Source of the DNA: Berberis thunbergii | Taxonomy: Eukaryota; Streptophyta; Magnoliopsida; Ranunculales; Berberidaceae | Assembly (NCBI GenBank): GCA_003290165.1 | Contig: QNQO01006258.1 | Coordinates: 124,001 to 188,000, forward strand | Length of the DNA stretch: 64,000 nucleotides | Direction of reading: 5' to 3' | Shown: positions 20,901 to 32,627 of the stretch, one piece after another | How positions within the stretch are numbered: position 1 is the stretch's first letter | Layout of the letters: each line of letters opens with the position of its first letter | Program-made: the position numbers and the translations under genes | Notes under the pieces: model-generated | Told to the model about the DNA's origin: nothing | What the model saw: the letters and a program-made list of their open reading frames with translations, nothing else | Databases searched by the model: none

Positions 20901-21254
20901 ATTTCCTCCCTCGTTTTACTGGGCGCTCAAGTTAGAGCTCGATGAAACTCCACCCTCCCCTCAATCTCGTCGTCTCCCTCACTGCTCCCTCGTCTCGCCA
21001 TCTCCCTCCCTGCTCCCTCCATCTCGCCATCTCCCTCACTGCTCCCTCCATCTCTCCATCGCCCTCACTGCTCTCTCCATATCTTCATCTCCCTCACTGC
21101 TTCCTCTATCTCTCCGTCGCCCTCCCTCTTTCTATCTGTTGTTTTCCCTCCCTATACAATCTGGGTTTTGGTTCTTGTTTGATTTGGGGAGATGGGTATG
21201 TTTGGTTCTCTTTAATTTGATTATTAATTATTCGACAATGGCTCTAGCTTCTCG

Positions 21255-21374
21255 GTGGATTCGCGTGGTGGGAGAGTTACGATTGGAGATATGGCGAGTA
21301 AGGTTGAACTGAAGTTGAATGAGGCGCAGTTGGTTTTGGAGGCTCTCGCTGCTGATACTGAAGGTTTCTTAGAG
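21255..21374 (+). pseudogene. Exon fragment of a conserved plant protein
   Basis: The frame reads GGRVTIGDMASKVELKLNEA, then LEALAADTEGFLE, and stops at a GT splice donor (21375). It resembles a short helix-turn-helix-like segment (GGRVTI-D-ASKAGLKLNEA type) of a conserved plant protein, possibly plastid-targeted, that I cannot name with certainty. Upstream at 20940-21170 is a CTCCCT-rich repeat that is unlikely to be the original protein start. No following exon of this protein is recognised. It lies behind the CACTA terminus, and capture is the simplest explanation. Confidence 0.45.
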
Positions 21375-22589
21375 GTACTCATCGTTTTTGAAGTGTTTAT
21401 GGTTGAGGTTTTAGTTTATCAAGTCAAATGTTTGTTCGTTGTTATTTGAGAAATTCACAAATTCCTGAGGTGAATTTTGAAATCGATTTTGTGAATTTCG
21501 AACTTGATTTCTTTGGCCGATCTTGATTACATCATGTCTTTGGTTCATAAATTCACGGTTTTAGTCGCATGTGGTGTGTGTGCAAGGCATTGGGCATCCT
21601 GGTTGTGTTTGGGATGGCAAATTCTTAGAAAATGGGGACTTTATTATTGCTTGTTCTGAAGAAGTTGTATGTATTTGAACAATCAACAAAGACAGGATTG
21701 CTGATCCAGTTGAAATTGAAACATATGCTTCAAAGGTTTCACACTATAAGTGCAGTAGGTAGTATTGTTTGTTTCAGTGTGATACCTATGTTGCTTCTAA
21801 CTAATGTATCCCAAAACTAATTTTCTATTTCATATGCACTTAAAAGCGTTCTGTTTTTGCTGTCATAGGAAAAGGGTTGGCAGATTAAATTTGGAGGAGT
21901 TGCCAGAGATAAGAGATTTACATAAACCAGGTTTGATGTTAATTACTCATCTTTATGAGGGTTTCAATTTCTTATTAGTCATTTCGTCCTGTCTATGAAT
22001 GAAATTTGTTATGCACTTGAATGAACTTTCCATCATTGAAGTATGAGAAGCAATGGGCTTGATTTACCAGGTTGGTTCTTGATTTGTGAGTTAAACTAGC
22101 ATACTGATTTCTTGTTAGATAAAATGTTGGACATGTTTTGATGGTGCCCTTTCTTGTTAGATAAAATGTTGGACTATGTCGATGATAGTGATATTACATT
22201 GACTCTAAAAATTGTCCTAAAGCATAAAACAAATTACTACATTCCATCGAAGCCAAACAACAACATATTATCTTCAAATAGATCTAGTAACTCAAAACTC
22301 AAGGAAACCACATTGGCTCAATTCATCCGGACAATTTGAGGCAACACAAGAAAATGGTTTGATTCCGTCTCTAAAATCTTAACTCTTTTGCATAAAAACT
22401 TGTTTTTTGTCAATGTTCCAAGCAAATCTTTTTCGTAATCCATGCCAAAACATTTGCAGGAGCATTTTCGGTATACAAATATTCAAATACTCTTGTAAGT
22501 TGGCGTCACGTACAAAAAAAAACGTTATAAAAAACGGTTCCACTCTTGTTGCCGCCCTTTCTCGTTGAGCCAACATAAAGAGGCAGAGA

Positions 22590-24327
22590 CAACCAATTGA
22601 TGAACCCTAAGCTTCCTCATTCATTCAATCACCCAAAAAAGGAAACACTTTTCTTTTCTTTCTTGTTTTTTGGGTTTCTTTTGATTGAAACTCTCCTATT
22701 TTTTCAGGAGATGGAGATTGCATTTCAAAACATTTCCCGGTATGTTTCTTGTTACTTCTGTTTTTTTTTTTTTTTTTTTTTTGAACTTCAGATACCCAAT
22801 GAAGATTTATGAATGTAAGAACAAATGGGAAATAAGTTTTTTGGGTGATTTTGAATTTTTTGAGTACCCAATCGAATGAAGTGTGTGTTTATGACAAGTT
22901 TGAAGGATGGTGACAGGAATGTGATTAGGAAATTGATGGTGCTGTATTGAATTGATCGGTGTAGCTCGCAATACTGGGAACTGAGAATATATAATCTAGG
23001 TTGATATGTAGAGTTTTGATTTTGGTTTTTGTAATTTGGGAATTTTGGGCAGGTCCTTTTAAGGTAGTGATAGGTGTGTTATTGCATCTCGAAGCTGATT
23101 TGGTAATGACTCCTGAATTCATTGTTGTAAATGTGTGAATCAAGTATAGTTGAGGAGTTGTTCAAATCCACAATTTGTGAATTAAAAGAGAATTGATCAA
23201 TGCATCTGCCTTGTTAGTCTTTTTAAGCAGTAACTTCAACTAAAATAGTATCTCCATTCCGACAAAATGTTATATATTACTGCAGTATCACTAGTTCTAG
23301 TTAGAGCGTGAAATAATGATCTAAAATAAAGTTTCTAATGGGAAAAAGGCAATGTTCTACTGTCCGATCACACTTTAATTATTATCAAGATTACTGTCAT
23401 TGTTTTTCCAAGTATCTCCCAATGAAGCTGGCATCATCTGAACTGAGGGAGGCAAAGGCATAAAACAATGTGTTTCTATTGCCCCGTGTTCGTATCTACA
23501 TACCAAGAGAGTTTTCTGTGGCATCTATATCTGGTGCTAAACAGAACGTTTCCTGGCACGCTTTATGGTGCCTGCCTTTCTATAGAACCTAATCATATTA
23601 CATCTGTTACCACTCTGTAGAGTGGCACTCTTCTTTATGGACTCTATTTATTCCTCTTCATCCCTTCAACTGTTAGAAGCCCTCAAACGCAAAAATGCCT
23701 TATGCTTCTGTGTCTACTTTCCATGGTTGGAGATCCTCGACTTTTCAACACCATTTTGACTTTTCAACACTGTTTATGAGAAACACAATAGTTAATGAAG
23801 CAAGTGAACATTTAATGTAAATGCTGAGCGAAATCAGCCAATAATTTGGTCATACATTCTCTCAACAGCACTAATTGATATTGGAAGTTAGAAGCAAGAT
23901 TCTTTATTGAGCATGAGAAATGAATGTGGATATGTTATTTTCATTTATATCTGTCAGATTTATCTTACCACATCTCAAAATTTTCAGGAAGTAAACAATT
24001 TGCGAGGAAATAAATGGCCACCTTTTCGGATATTGCTGCTTCAGGAGTTGTCAATCTAACAACTGCCATTGTATTCCTGGTGGCATTTGCGATATTGCGA
24101 CTTCAGCCCTTCAACGATAGAGTTTACTTCCCGAAATGGTATCTTAAAGGGTCAAGGGGCAGCCCAACATGTTCTGGAGGAGCTGTAAATAAATTTGTCA
24201 ACTTGGACTTCAAAACATATATAAGGTTCTTGAATTGGATGCCAGCAGCACTGAGAATGCCAGAACCTGAGCTTATCGCTCACGCAGGACTTGACTCTGT
24301 TGTATATGTTCGAATTTACCTTCTTGG
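22590..24327 (+). pseudogene. 5' part of an OSCA/CSC1-like channel gene
   Basis: The exon from the ATG at 24014 encodes MATFSDIAASGVVNLTTAIV, then AFAILRLQPFNDRVYFPKWY, and later NLDFKTYIRFLNWMPAALRM and IAHAGLDSVVYVRIYLLG. This is the N-terminus of OSCA (calcium-permeable osmosensitive) channels: first membrane helix, then the start of the conserved cytosolic region. A GT donor follows (24328). Upstream, a 5' UTR exon about 22590-22740 ends in a GGTATGTTTC donor, and an acceptor TTTTCAG precedes GAAGTAAACA before the ATG, so promoter-proximal structure is preserved. Only about 105 of the roughly 700-800 residues of the family remain. No later exon is present before or after the LTR element at 24883. 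It is a gene fragment, either CACTA cargo or a gene cut by transposons. Confidence 0.8.
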
Positions 24328-24671
24328 GTGAGTTTTCAGTATGCAGCTTCTCATATTCATCTTTTCTTCTGAAATATGTGATAGCAAAGCATGTCTATGG
24401 CATATCTCTTTTGAATTTCTATCCTTTTTTTTTTCTTAAGTGCTTTGTCACATAGCTTAAGTTATGAACATATGAAGCTTTGACTCTTAATTTACCTAAT
24501 CTTGCTATTGATACATTAGAGTTACTTTCTAGTATGACTAAAGAGTTTTATTCACTAGTTGTTAGCTTTAATACCCTGCTTATATTTATACTAGTTGTTA
24601 CTTAAATAATTTGGCATATATTCTACATTGTTCCGAGTTATTTCGTATCTTGCAACAAAAGGGTGGATCCA

Positions 24672-24820
24672 AGTGGTATTTGAATGGCCATTTTGAGGAT
24701 GAAAATTCTTATAGTTAAAAGGAGGGACCAAGTTTTTCAAACATTAAATTTGGAATAGAAAAATTGGCCATTAAATTATTGAAGAATTTTCATATACAAA
24801 ATGGTCATTCAAATTTCCAA
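24672..24820. mobile_element. Short foldback element
   Basis: The arms TTTGAATGGCCATTTTGAGG...AAAATTCTT (24679-24710) and AAGAATTTTCATA...AATGGTCATTCAAAT (24782-24814) are inverted relative to each other with a few mismatches, around a loop of about 70 bp. No clear target duplication is seen. It is probably a small MITE in the intron after the OSCA exon. Confidence 0.5.
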
Positions 24821-24882
24821 ACAAGAATTTTCAGACACCCCATTTAATTCTCTGTGACTAATACTAGTAGACCAAAAAGTTT

Positions 24883-25456
24883 TGATGGGTCAGCGAGGGA
24901 TCTGAGAAATGCGTAATGTTGTAAGCAAGGAGTTTGTAGCGTACCTTAGCTTACCAACCTCATGTCTTATTTATAGTGCAGGAGTCCTGATTCTACCAGG
25001 CCATCGTAGGCGTAGTTTAGGAAGGAGATCTTCGTGGAGATCCTTCTCTAATTTGGAGTCATGTTGTAGGAGGGAAGTTTCATGTTATCCCTGTGCTCCT
25101 AGATACGTGGGAGATAGTTCTCAATCCAAGAGCAATTCGTAGAAGGGAGTTTCCTTGTGTTGAATGTACTCTGGAATTTGCTTCCTAGTTGGAAGTAAAA
25201 AGCTGATGTAGTTTCCCGTTCGAAGCTGATCCTCGAGATACTTACCTTAGTAGGACTTACGGGTATTGAGGATAGTTGTGAGACATGTGGGCTTAGCATG
25301 TTGTAAGAGTTCAAGTCCGTTTGGAGGACTGGATTAGGCGAGCTTAGAACCGTTTAGGCCGGATCAGTGTTGGGCTAACCCTGGGGCTCGTAATTCCTCG
25401 AGATCATCATAACACGTGTATGGCTTAGAGATGTGACCATTTTTTATGTATCATTA
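24883..25456 (-). repeat. Left (3') LTR of the Tat-like element
   Basis: It shares long blocks with 32001-32627, such as CATGTCTTATTTATAGTGCA, CGTAATTCCTCGAGATCATC and ACACGTGTATGGCT. The outer 80 bp are missing compared with the right LTR. On the minus strand the polypurine tract CTCAGGGGTAG lies just before it. Confidence 0.8.
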
Positions 25457-25639
25457 GTTACTACCCCTGAGTTAGTGGGTCGTCACATCGGTTCACTAAG
25501 TCATCTCTTTGAAAAGGTACGCCGCTCGTGATGATAATTGAGTCTGAATTGTTGCTTGAGCCGCGCACTGCATTAATTTAATGTGCATCGATTTAGTGGA
25601 AAAGAGGCGGGAACCTAATCCATATTTAGGTCATCCGTA

Positions 25640-27860
25640 GTGCAGAGCAAGACTCTTCTATTTTCCTTGCTTCTGAAGTTGTCGCTCTGTTCATCTTCTT
25701 CATGGCTCAACAAAACCTTCTTGATGACGCAACGTTGGCCAAGGGTCTGGTGTTCTTCGAAGACAAATTGCTTTATGAGCCTGGCTTTGCTGAAATCTGT
25801 ACGAAGTTCGGAGTCCCCGAGGACCTGTTGTTGTATCTCCTGATGGGTGACTAGACGCCAATGTCGCCACCGGCGGGATTCATCTATTTGCATCGAGGGA
25901 TGCTTCAAACTGGAATGTGTTTTCCTATTCTAGATGTGATCTAGGAATTCTTGGATCTTCTGAGGATTCCTCCATCCCAATTGGGGCCTAATGGATATAG
26001 GATCATCATTTTCATCCTGATTAGGGCGAAGGAGGTTGGTGTTTGTGTGACTCCGCGAGTAATCCAGTTCTTGACTTCTCTTCAACTAATGAGTAATGTC
26101 GTCTGTAAGACAATGTCGCCGGCTTGTTTCGTGAATCTGTCGGATGATTTTAAGTTCTGGTATAAGTACTACTTCTAAACCCTTGCGAATTCAAAGTATT
26201 TATGGTGCAAGGGTCGTCTAATGGAACGAGAGTTTAGGCCGCTTCGTAAGTTCAAAATTTTCTCTTAACTTTGATATGCTTGATTACAAGCTAGCTGATC
26301 ATTGCTTGTGTTTCTTCGCAGGAAGGTTTCCCACTACTCCCCTTACTCTAAAGGTGCAAAACACTATGGAGACATTTCGCGGCTTGTCGACAAATAACGT
26401 GGCGGATGTCATAAGCATCCCCAACTTCATTCATAGTAGTTTGTGAGACAACTAGCATGTGGCCCCCACTGTTTACTGAGCGTCGCGAGTTAAGTCTAAA
26501 GATGGGGTCCCTCTAGGAAGATGAAGGCTGCTGGATCAAAGCTTCCATTTCGTCTGACGTGGAGGATCGTTTGCAACGCTTGCCTCTTTCGTGAGTTTGA
26601 AGAGGTCCCATGTCAGGACTGGGTTACCATCAGCACAACTCATTCCAATGGGAAAAGTGTACGGGTCTGGTCACCTTTTCAAGGCAGAGACTGATGTGTC
26701 TGGCTGAGAGATGGATTACATGCAGTTTGCAGAGGTTGAAGACAGGTCGAATCTCAGTAATGCGCAGGCTGAAGTTTTGAATGAGCGTCTGGTGCGGGTT
26801 GCAATGGTGGCTTCTGCCAGTGTTAGTTCGCGCGGGACTGTTCCAATGAAAGGTTTTAGTGAAGATTCGCCTGAGGTTGTAGAATTTGATCGTCCCATTG
26901 GTAAGCCAAGTGGTCGTGGAACATGCCAAGTTTCTTGCATTCATCGTTGTTCACCATTTGGTTCCAGGCCACAACTAAAAGTGTTTAAGGGTCCTTTGGA
27001 TAATTTGCTTCCTCCTCTTCCTCTGAACCCTTTCGAGTCATCTCGCATTAAAGGGTCGATTGTTCGTGACAAAGTAAAGGCTGCGGAGGAGAGACTGGGA
27101 ATAGTGGCAAGTGCAAAGGGTGGTGCCAGCGTGATTCCTGATCCGAGAAAGCTTCATCCAGATGCGCAGATAAGCGTGTTTGCACCAGACTTGGTAAGGA
27201 TGAGCTCTCAGGTATGGCACTAAGAGGTTGATGTGGAGTATGCTTTCAGAAAGCATATAAACAGGCGTCACAACTGGCTGATGGATTGCGCTCTGAAGCT
27301 CGAGAAGGATACGCTGGAAGAGCGTATGGATAAGGGTTTAAAGTACCTAATGTTGGGTATGTCTTACTTGAGCCAGGTGGTCATTGCTGGGACGGAAGTC
27401 GAGGTGGCTCGTGAGAGGGTATACACCATGGAGCGTGTCTTTTCGCACATGCAGGCATTGTATTCTGATGTGCTCTACAAAATTGAGCAACTGCAGAAGC
27501 AAGATGAGGAGAAGAGGCTAGATCAGTCAACCGTTGCTGCTGAAACTCAGAAGGCTCGTCTGGAGGCCTTTGAACGTGATCTAGTAGAGGCAGTGTCTGA
27601 GAGAAATGGACTCAAGAGGGAATTGAGTCGATCCGTCGAGACGTAGAGGTTGCACAGGAAGCTGTGGCAAAGCAGTGTTCTGAACTGCGGTCTCTTGCTA
27701 AAGAGAATACTTCGAAGGAGGTCGACTGGGCTGCTCAGAACAACAACTAGAATCTGATGTGGAATTCAATGCTCAAGAGGCAAGGAAGGCCAAGAACCAG
27801 CTCGAACTGGAGTGGCATGAGCTCAGTGCTATCAATAACAATCTGGCCATAGAGCAGTCT
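25640..27860 (+). pseudogene. Antisense extra ORF of the Tat-like element (Transposase_28-like), copy 2
   Basis: Plus-strand frames read against the element's own gag. Near 25700-25850 lies MAQQNLLDDATLAKGLVFFE, then FLDLLRIPPSQLGPNGYRII near 25950-26000, similar to copy 1 at about 18972. From 26711 to 27646 the product is charged and coiled-coil-like (YKIEQLQKQDEEKRLDQSTV, then ERDLVEAVSERNGLKREL). Stops at 25853, 25942, 26176 and 27223, plus frame changes, show decay. Extra ORFs, some antisense, between pol and the 3' LTR are known from Tat-lineage elements. The function of this protein is not known to me. Confidence 0.6.
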
Positions 27861-27864
27861 CAGA

Positions 27865-28180
27865 CTGACTAGGCTCCAACCATCTAGACTATCTATACCC
27901 GTGCATTGGGGGCTACAAGTCCAGAGTTGGTGATTCGGTGGCCACGTGAAAAAGTAGTGGTCCCGTGGTGAGCCGTTGGAATCAGTTCGGAACTGACTGG
28001 GCTCCCACCTTCTAAACTATTTACACCCATGTAGTGGGAGCTATAAGTTCTAGGTTAGCAATTCGGTGGCCACGTTGAAAAGCGGTGGTTTTGTGGCGAG
28101 CCATCGGAATCAGTTCGAGACTGATTATGTTTTTACCTTCCAAACCATCTACACCCGCACAATGAGGGCTACAGGTTTGT
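27865..28180. repeat. 128-bp tandem repeats
   Basis: The word CTGACT/CTGATT starts at 27865, 27993 and 28121, an exact 128-bp period. Each unit carries ACACCCGTGCA-like and GATTCGGTGGCCACGT words. Two units are complete and the third is partial (to about 28175). Tandem arrays in the 3' region of Tat/Ogre elements are known as seeds of satellite DNA. Confidence 0.85.
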
Positions 28181-29880
28181 GATTTGATCAGAAGCTTTCG
28201 TTGCAAATCATCACCAGTTAGGATTACCTAATTGGATCGAGGGCATGCAAACCCATGTCCGCTAGTGTCACGCATTGTGTGGACAATATTACCTTAAAAT
28301 AAACAGTGATCCATAGGTACGATCCTTGCGTCAAAGCTAATTTGGATTTATGCTCGTGCCAAGCATGTAGCAGAATATTGTTTGGATAGTGGGCCGAGCC
28401 TTTGGGCCCGTGGAGGAAGAATTAGGGTTTCTTGTACGGATCGCGCGGTGACACGTTTACGGCGTAAGTTGCGGAACGGTTGAGTACCGGTTACTCCCCC
28501 TCAATTGACGAGGTTGCCTGCAATGCCATTAATTAGACGAACGTGGTTTGAGCATTTTCCTCTGGAACCGTCGTGTCCTTGTTTCACATACGATATTCAA
28601 TGCTTGTCAGTTAATGCTGGAGCGCCCGTTTGGTGAACCATCACACCTATATAATGGTGTTCTCCAATCGTTGTGGGCATTATAATTCACAAAGCTTATT
28701 TCATGTAATGTTCTTGTTTCAAGAAAATGCTTTGAGATTTCCAAAGGATTAAGGTAGATCTCTAGCAATGGAGTCTTTGAGTGTTCTGACATTTGCATTG
28801 ATCAGGCAAACCGATAGTTGTTGTTATGCATGGTCACCTGTTCTGGGTAGGCACATAGTTTATCTGTCGAGATCTCGTAATTTCTTTTCATATTGCGGAT
28901 AAGTAATACGAATTCTCTCCCAAGGGATCAGAGTCTGTCGTTCATGCATTGGGGCCCTATCATTTTTCCTGGATGTTTAATTCCAGATATAACACCAGCA
29001 ACCACTGTTCGAGCACCTGCCTCCACCATTTCTTGATTAGCTCTGCCACCTCGCCTTGCACTAGAAGTTGGCATCCGAGTTGGGTGAAGTTGGACATGGC
29101 CTGTCGGAATGAGCCATTGATTCCCAAATATTCCTGTATTCCTAGCGTGGGAGAGGGTATGCGTTATGTGTCCACTTGATACTTGTGCCAAGTTTATCTG
29201 GTTGATCAGATCGAGCTTGTGAGTTGGAAGTAAACTTTCGCGGTGCTCCTGGTTGTTGATTTGGTACCACCTCAGACCATATTTGAAGGGTATGTCCGCG
29301 GAAGAGTTGATCAAGATATTTCCACCCTACTTTTGCCCACTTCAGTCTTCTTGGATACCTTTACGTAGTTAGATCATCTAAACGAGTCTTTACTTCATGT
29401 TGCACTCGATTCAGATGCTTGTAGTATGTAGTCTTTTGTATCTGCCTCAAGGCGCTTGTGGTTACATCTTTCCAATAATCAATAGAGTTTGTTTTTGTAA
29501 TTTTTTTTTATTTCTTAAATGGTTGCAAATCACTTAAGTCTTTTTAAGAATTAAAACTCTACATTGACTATGGAAAGGGAAATAAACAATTGAAAGTAGA
29601 CTGACTGTTGATGGAGAGAAATTGATCCTGACCTTGAAGTGAATTCGGTTAGCTCTTGCGAATCGTTAGCGTTCTTCAGTGAACTATCGAGACTTGCTGG
29701 CGTTACAGAGGTTACTGAAGAGTAAACCTTGTAGATGAGTCTATCTCTGCACCAACGAAATGTTAGGGGGATGTAATCCCGTTTGCCATGGCATCTCCGT
29801 TTTGTTGGGATGAAGAGCTTATTGCTCCTGTACTGCTTAAATGTGATGTTTCTGCCATCGTTTGGCCTGACATTGGTTTA
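28180..29880. other. Internal region of the Tat-like element, pol not recognisable
   Basis: This is where RT, RNase H and integrase should lie. A minus-strand frame at 28928-29314 (starting MINSSADIPFKYGLRW) has no convincing match. A weak resemblance of its start to an integrase C-terminal segment is not enough for a call. The pol genes are apparently deleted or have decayed beyond recognition. Confidence 0.5.
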
Positions 29881-29882
29881 GG

Positions 29883-30420
29883 CTACTCTGCAGGATGTAG
29901 TTGGATCTGGGAGCATTCTATACATTTTAGTGCGGCATAATGGCAACTTTGTGTCGTAGGTTGGTCCCCGTGTATTGTCCCTTTAGAGTGGTTAGTGGTG
30001 TACTTAACGCATTGGTGAAGGGTGGAGACTACTGCTTCCATCTGGTGGAGCCATGGGCTTCCCAAGATATGGTTGTAGGTCGATGGTGCGTCTACCACCA
30101 TCAAGTCCATAAACACGACCTTTTTTAGCTACGCCTCTTCTGCCACTATCACCAACCTTATCTTGCCGATAGGGAAGCATTTCTCCTCGCTAAACTCAAT
30201 CAGCGGGTTATCTGCAGACATCAGGTTTTCCTCCTTGAGGTCCATGCTGCTGAACACATTGTAGAACAGTACATTGAGTGAGCATCCTGTGTCCACTAGC
30301 TCTCTTTACCTCCCACCTTTCTATGGAGACCAAGATGACTAGGGCGTCGTTGTAGTGGCGCTCGAACTCCTTCAAGGTCCTTGTCCGAATGGGGTTCTGA
30401 ATCTCGAGTGGCAGATGCAT
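29883..30420 (-). pseudogene. Ty3/gypsy aspartic protease, broken
   Basis: Reading leftward, the active-site segment LVDTGCSLNVLY lies at about 30300-30265. IGKIRLVI follows, then after a stop and the ATG at 30116 comes FMDLMVVDAPSTYNHILGSP, then WLHQMEAVVSTLHQCVKY. The Asp-Thr-Gly triad and the YN-ILG-PWLH signature are those of plant Ty3/gypsy proteases of the Tat group, which cleave the Gag-Pol precursor. At least one stop codon and a frame change break it. RT does not follow. Confidence 0.78.
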
Positions 30421-30752
30421 ATGTCCTCATCCACAGCCATGTCCGCATCTCCAGTAAGGTTTGCTTGCGAGACTTGTACGATTGGTCTTCATTCGGTCTG
30501 ACTCCACGAAAGACATGGATTATCCCTGAGTCTCCTTCTCTATTTCTTTAACTGACTCCCCCCGATCCCTGGTTTATTTTGGTTGTTTCTCATAGTTCAG
30601 GAATTATTTCAGTTTGCCCCTGCGGATCCAGTACTCAACCTCATACCTCAGACTCTTGCAGTCATTGGTATTGTGGCCACCCTCACTGTGGTACGCGCAG
30701 TACTTGCCATTGTCACATTTGGCGGGGTCTCTGCATTGCTTTGGGGGTCATT

Positions 30753-31998
30753 TCAGATCTTCCAATTTTTCATTGAGTTTAGGACGTTTGTCAGGCTAGA
30801 ATTGAGGGGCGTCACAATTCTGGATCCAACGTAGTTAGATGTTTTCTCTAGCCTGGACCGACTAGGGTCTGACCTGTTGTCTTTCTTGCTCCGTTCTTTG
30901 TCCTCACGTCTTTTTCCTCTTGTCCTTAGGAGCGGAGTGGCTGTTCTCCGCCTTCGATTTTCCTCTTCACGGTTCTCAACTCCTCCAAAGTAATGTGCTT
31001 CTGAGCGCTCTTGAGGAGCTCTGTCATGTCCAGAGGGGGCTTTAAGGTGAGGTCTTCGTAGAGTTTTCCCTATTTGAGGCCTGCAGTGAATGTTGTCACG
31101 ACCGTGATGTCGCTTCATTCGTCAATGAGAATCAGCTCGTTGTTGAAGCGCATGACATACTCTCTAAGAGTCTCGTGGACCTTTGTTTTAGAGAGAGTAT
31201 GCAATGTGAGCCTTTTCGAAAATGTTGGCTCCCAAATAAACGTGTTAGGAACTCCTTTGCCAGTGTCTTGAAGTAGTTGATCGACCTTGGCGGAAGGTTG
31301 TGGAACCACCAGTGCCGACTTCTTCAAGCTAGTGGGAAAAGTTCTGCAGATCAACGACTTGGATCCTTCTTTGAGGGCCATTACGTGCTAGTAATGGCGC
31401 GGGTGGTCGAATATCAATGGTTCTGTCGTAAAAGTCGAGCTTCGGGGGAGCGAACTTTCCTTGGAAGGGCCTCATTCATGATCTTGTCCACAAATGGTGC
31501 GACGAAAAGGCGGTACAGTACGCCTGGGTCATGCACCCCTTTGCGGAGGGGGTTATGAGGGTCTAGCCTCTCTGCCTTGGCGGCGGGTTCCAACGTAAGC
31601 CGCGCAACCTCCCCTAGTCTAATGAGAACTAGTGGGGGCTTTGCTTTCTTGTGCTTGTTCCCCGCCATTCTCTAGAGACGGAGGCTCGTGTTGCTCCTAG
31701 TCTCCATTAGCAAGTAGTGTATTTTGTCGCGTAAGAAGCTCCACCGCCTTGGCGATTTGCTATATTGAGATGACAACATATCAATTATGAGGTCCATCGT
31801 TGCTATTGTCGGCGCGTGCGTGTAAGTCGGCTGCCCGTGCATGACTGAAATTGCTGAGAGCGGCAATGTTGCGCTAGCCTGAGTGTTTGACGTGTCCCCT
31901 AGTTTTCCGTTATTGCGTGACCTAGTGGTCACCATCTTTCTGGGTTTTGAAGGGATGCGACAAGTTAAGAACTTGGTCATCCCCACGGACGGCGCCAA
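30753..31998 (-). pseudogene. Ty3/gypsy Gag, broken
   Basis: It starts just inside the right LTR. The frame from 31998 contains MVTTRSRNNGKLGDTSNTQA. After a break at about 31670 it continues in a frame with HNPLRKGVHDPG and VDKIMNEALP. The next frame (31381-31115) has LREYVMRFNNELILIDE, the conserved end of the retrotransposon gag domain. The last piece (31118-30753) is Arg/Glu-rich, an RNA-binding-like tail. Frame breaks near 31670, 31400 and 31115 make it non-functional. It would have formed particles in the cytoplasm. Confidence 0.75.
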
Positions 31999-32000
31999 AC

Positions 32001-32627
32001 TGATGCAGTCGTTTTTTCGCTCCTTGCTTTGACCTAGTCCGTTGACCTGCTAACCTACACAAGTAACGCATGTGAGCCATGAACCACGTTGTGGTGGCCG
32101 ATGTACACCGATGTTAAAGTTAGCGTACCAACTTCATGTCTTATTTATAGTGCAAGGAGTCTGGTTCTACAAGTCATTGTAGGTGTAGTTTAGGAAAGAA
32201 ATATTCATGGAGATCCTTGTCTAATTAAAAAATTGTGCTATAAGAGGGAAGTTTCATGTAGTTCCTGTGTTCCTAGATACACGGGGGATAGTTCGGCAAT
32301 TCAAGAGCAATCTGTAGAAAGGAGTTTCCCTATGTGGATGTATTTGGTATTTTCTTTCTAGTTGGAAATAAAGAATTGTTGTAGTTGTCCGTCCGAAACT
32401 GATCCCGAGATACTTGCCTTAATAGAACTTACGAGTAATGAGGATAGCTATGAGACGGTGTGGGCCTAGCATACTGTAAGAGTTCGGGTTGTCTGGCGGA
32501 CTGGATTAAACGGGCTTAGAACCGCTTGGGCAGAATCAATGTTGGGCTGACGCTGGGGCCCGTAATTCCTCGAGATCATCATGACACGTGTATGGCTCAG
32601 GGATGTGACTGTTTTTATGTATCATCA
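32001..32627 (-). repeat. Right (5') LTR of the Tat-like element
   Basis: On the minus strand it begins TGATGATACAT and ends CTGCATCA, giving short inverted TGATG/CATCA termini. The primer-site sequence TTTGGCGCCGTCC follows immediately. A TTATTTATAGTG block near 32145 is shared with the left LTR. Confidence 0.85.

Larger units (their letters stand above)
24883..32627 (-). mobile_element. Old Tat-like Ty3/gypsy retrotransposon
   Basis: Two diverged LTRs (24883-25456 and 32001-32627) enclose, reading leftward, a TTTGGCGCCGTCCGTGGGGA primer-site region next to the right LTR (31980-32000), gag, protease, an unrecognised segment, three 128-bp tandem repeats, an antisense frame, and a purine tract beside the left LTR. 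This order, with tandem repeats and an extra ORF toward the 3' end, is that of the Tat/Ogre lineage. No RT, RNase H or integrase motif is found. The LTRs differ by many substitutions and indels, and no convincing target duplication remains, so the copy is old. It lies just downstream of the OSCA fragment. Confidence 0.8.

Noticed and set aside
20890..21220. Ser/Pro/Leu-rich frames (CTCCCT repeats)
   Set aside because: Two overlapping frames read the same CTCCCTC-type repeat. They look like low-complexity sequence behind the CACTA end.
24014..24327. Functional OSCA channel gene
   Set aside because: Only the first coding exon is present. No later exon occurs before or after the LTR element.
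28928..29314. Minus-strand frame as integrase of the Tat-like element
   Set aside because: There is only a faint resemblance at one end, with no zinc-binding or catalytic Asp/Glu motif.
30340..30360. TTGTAGTG as the missing CACTA right terminus
   Set aside because: It lies inside the protease/gag coding region of the Tat-like element, lacks the extended inverted match to 20770-20787, and has no subterminal repeats.
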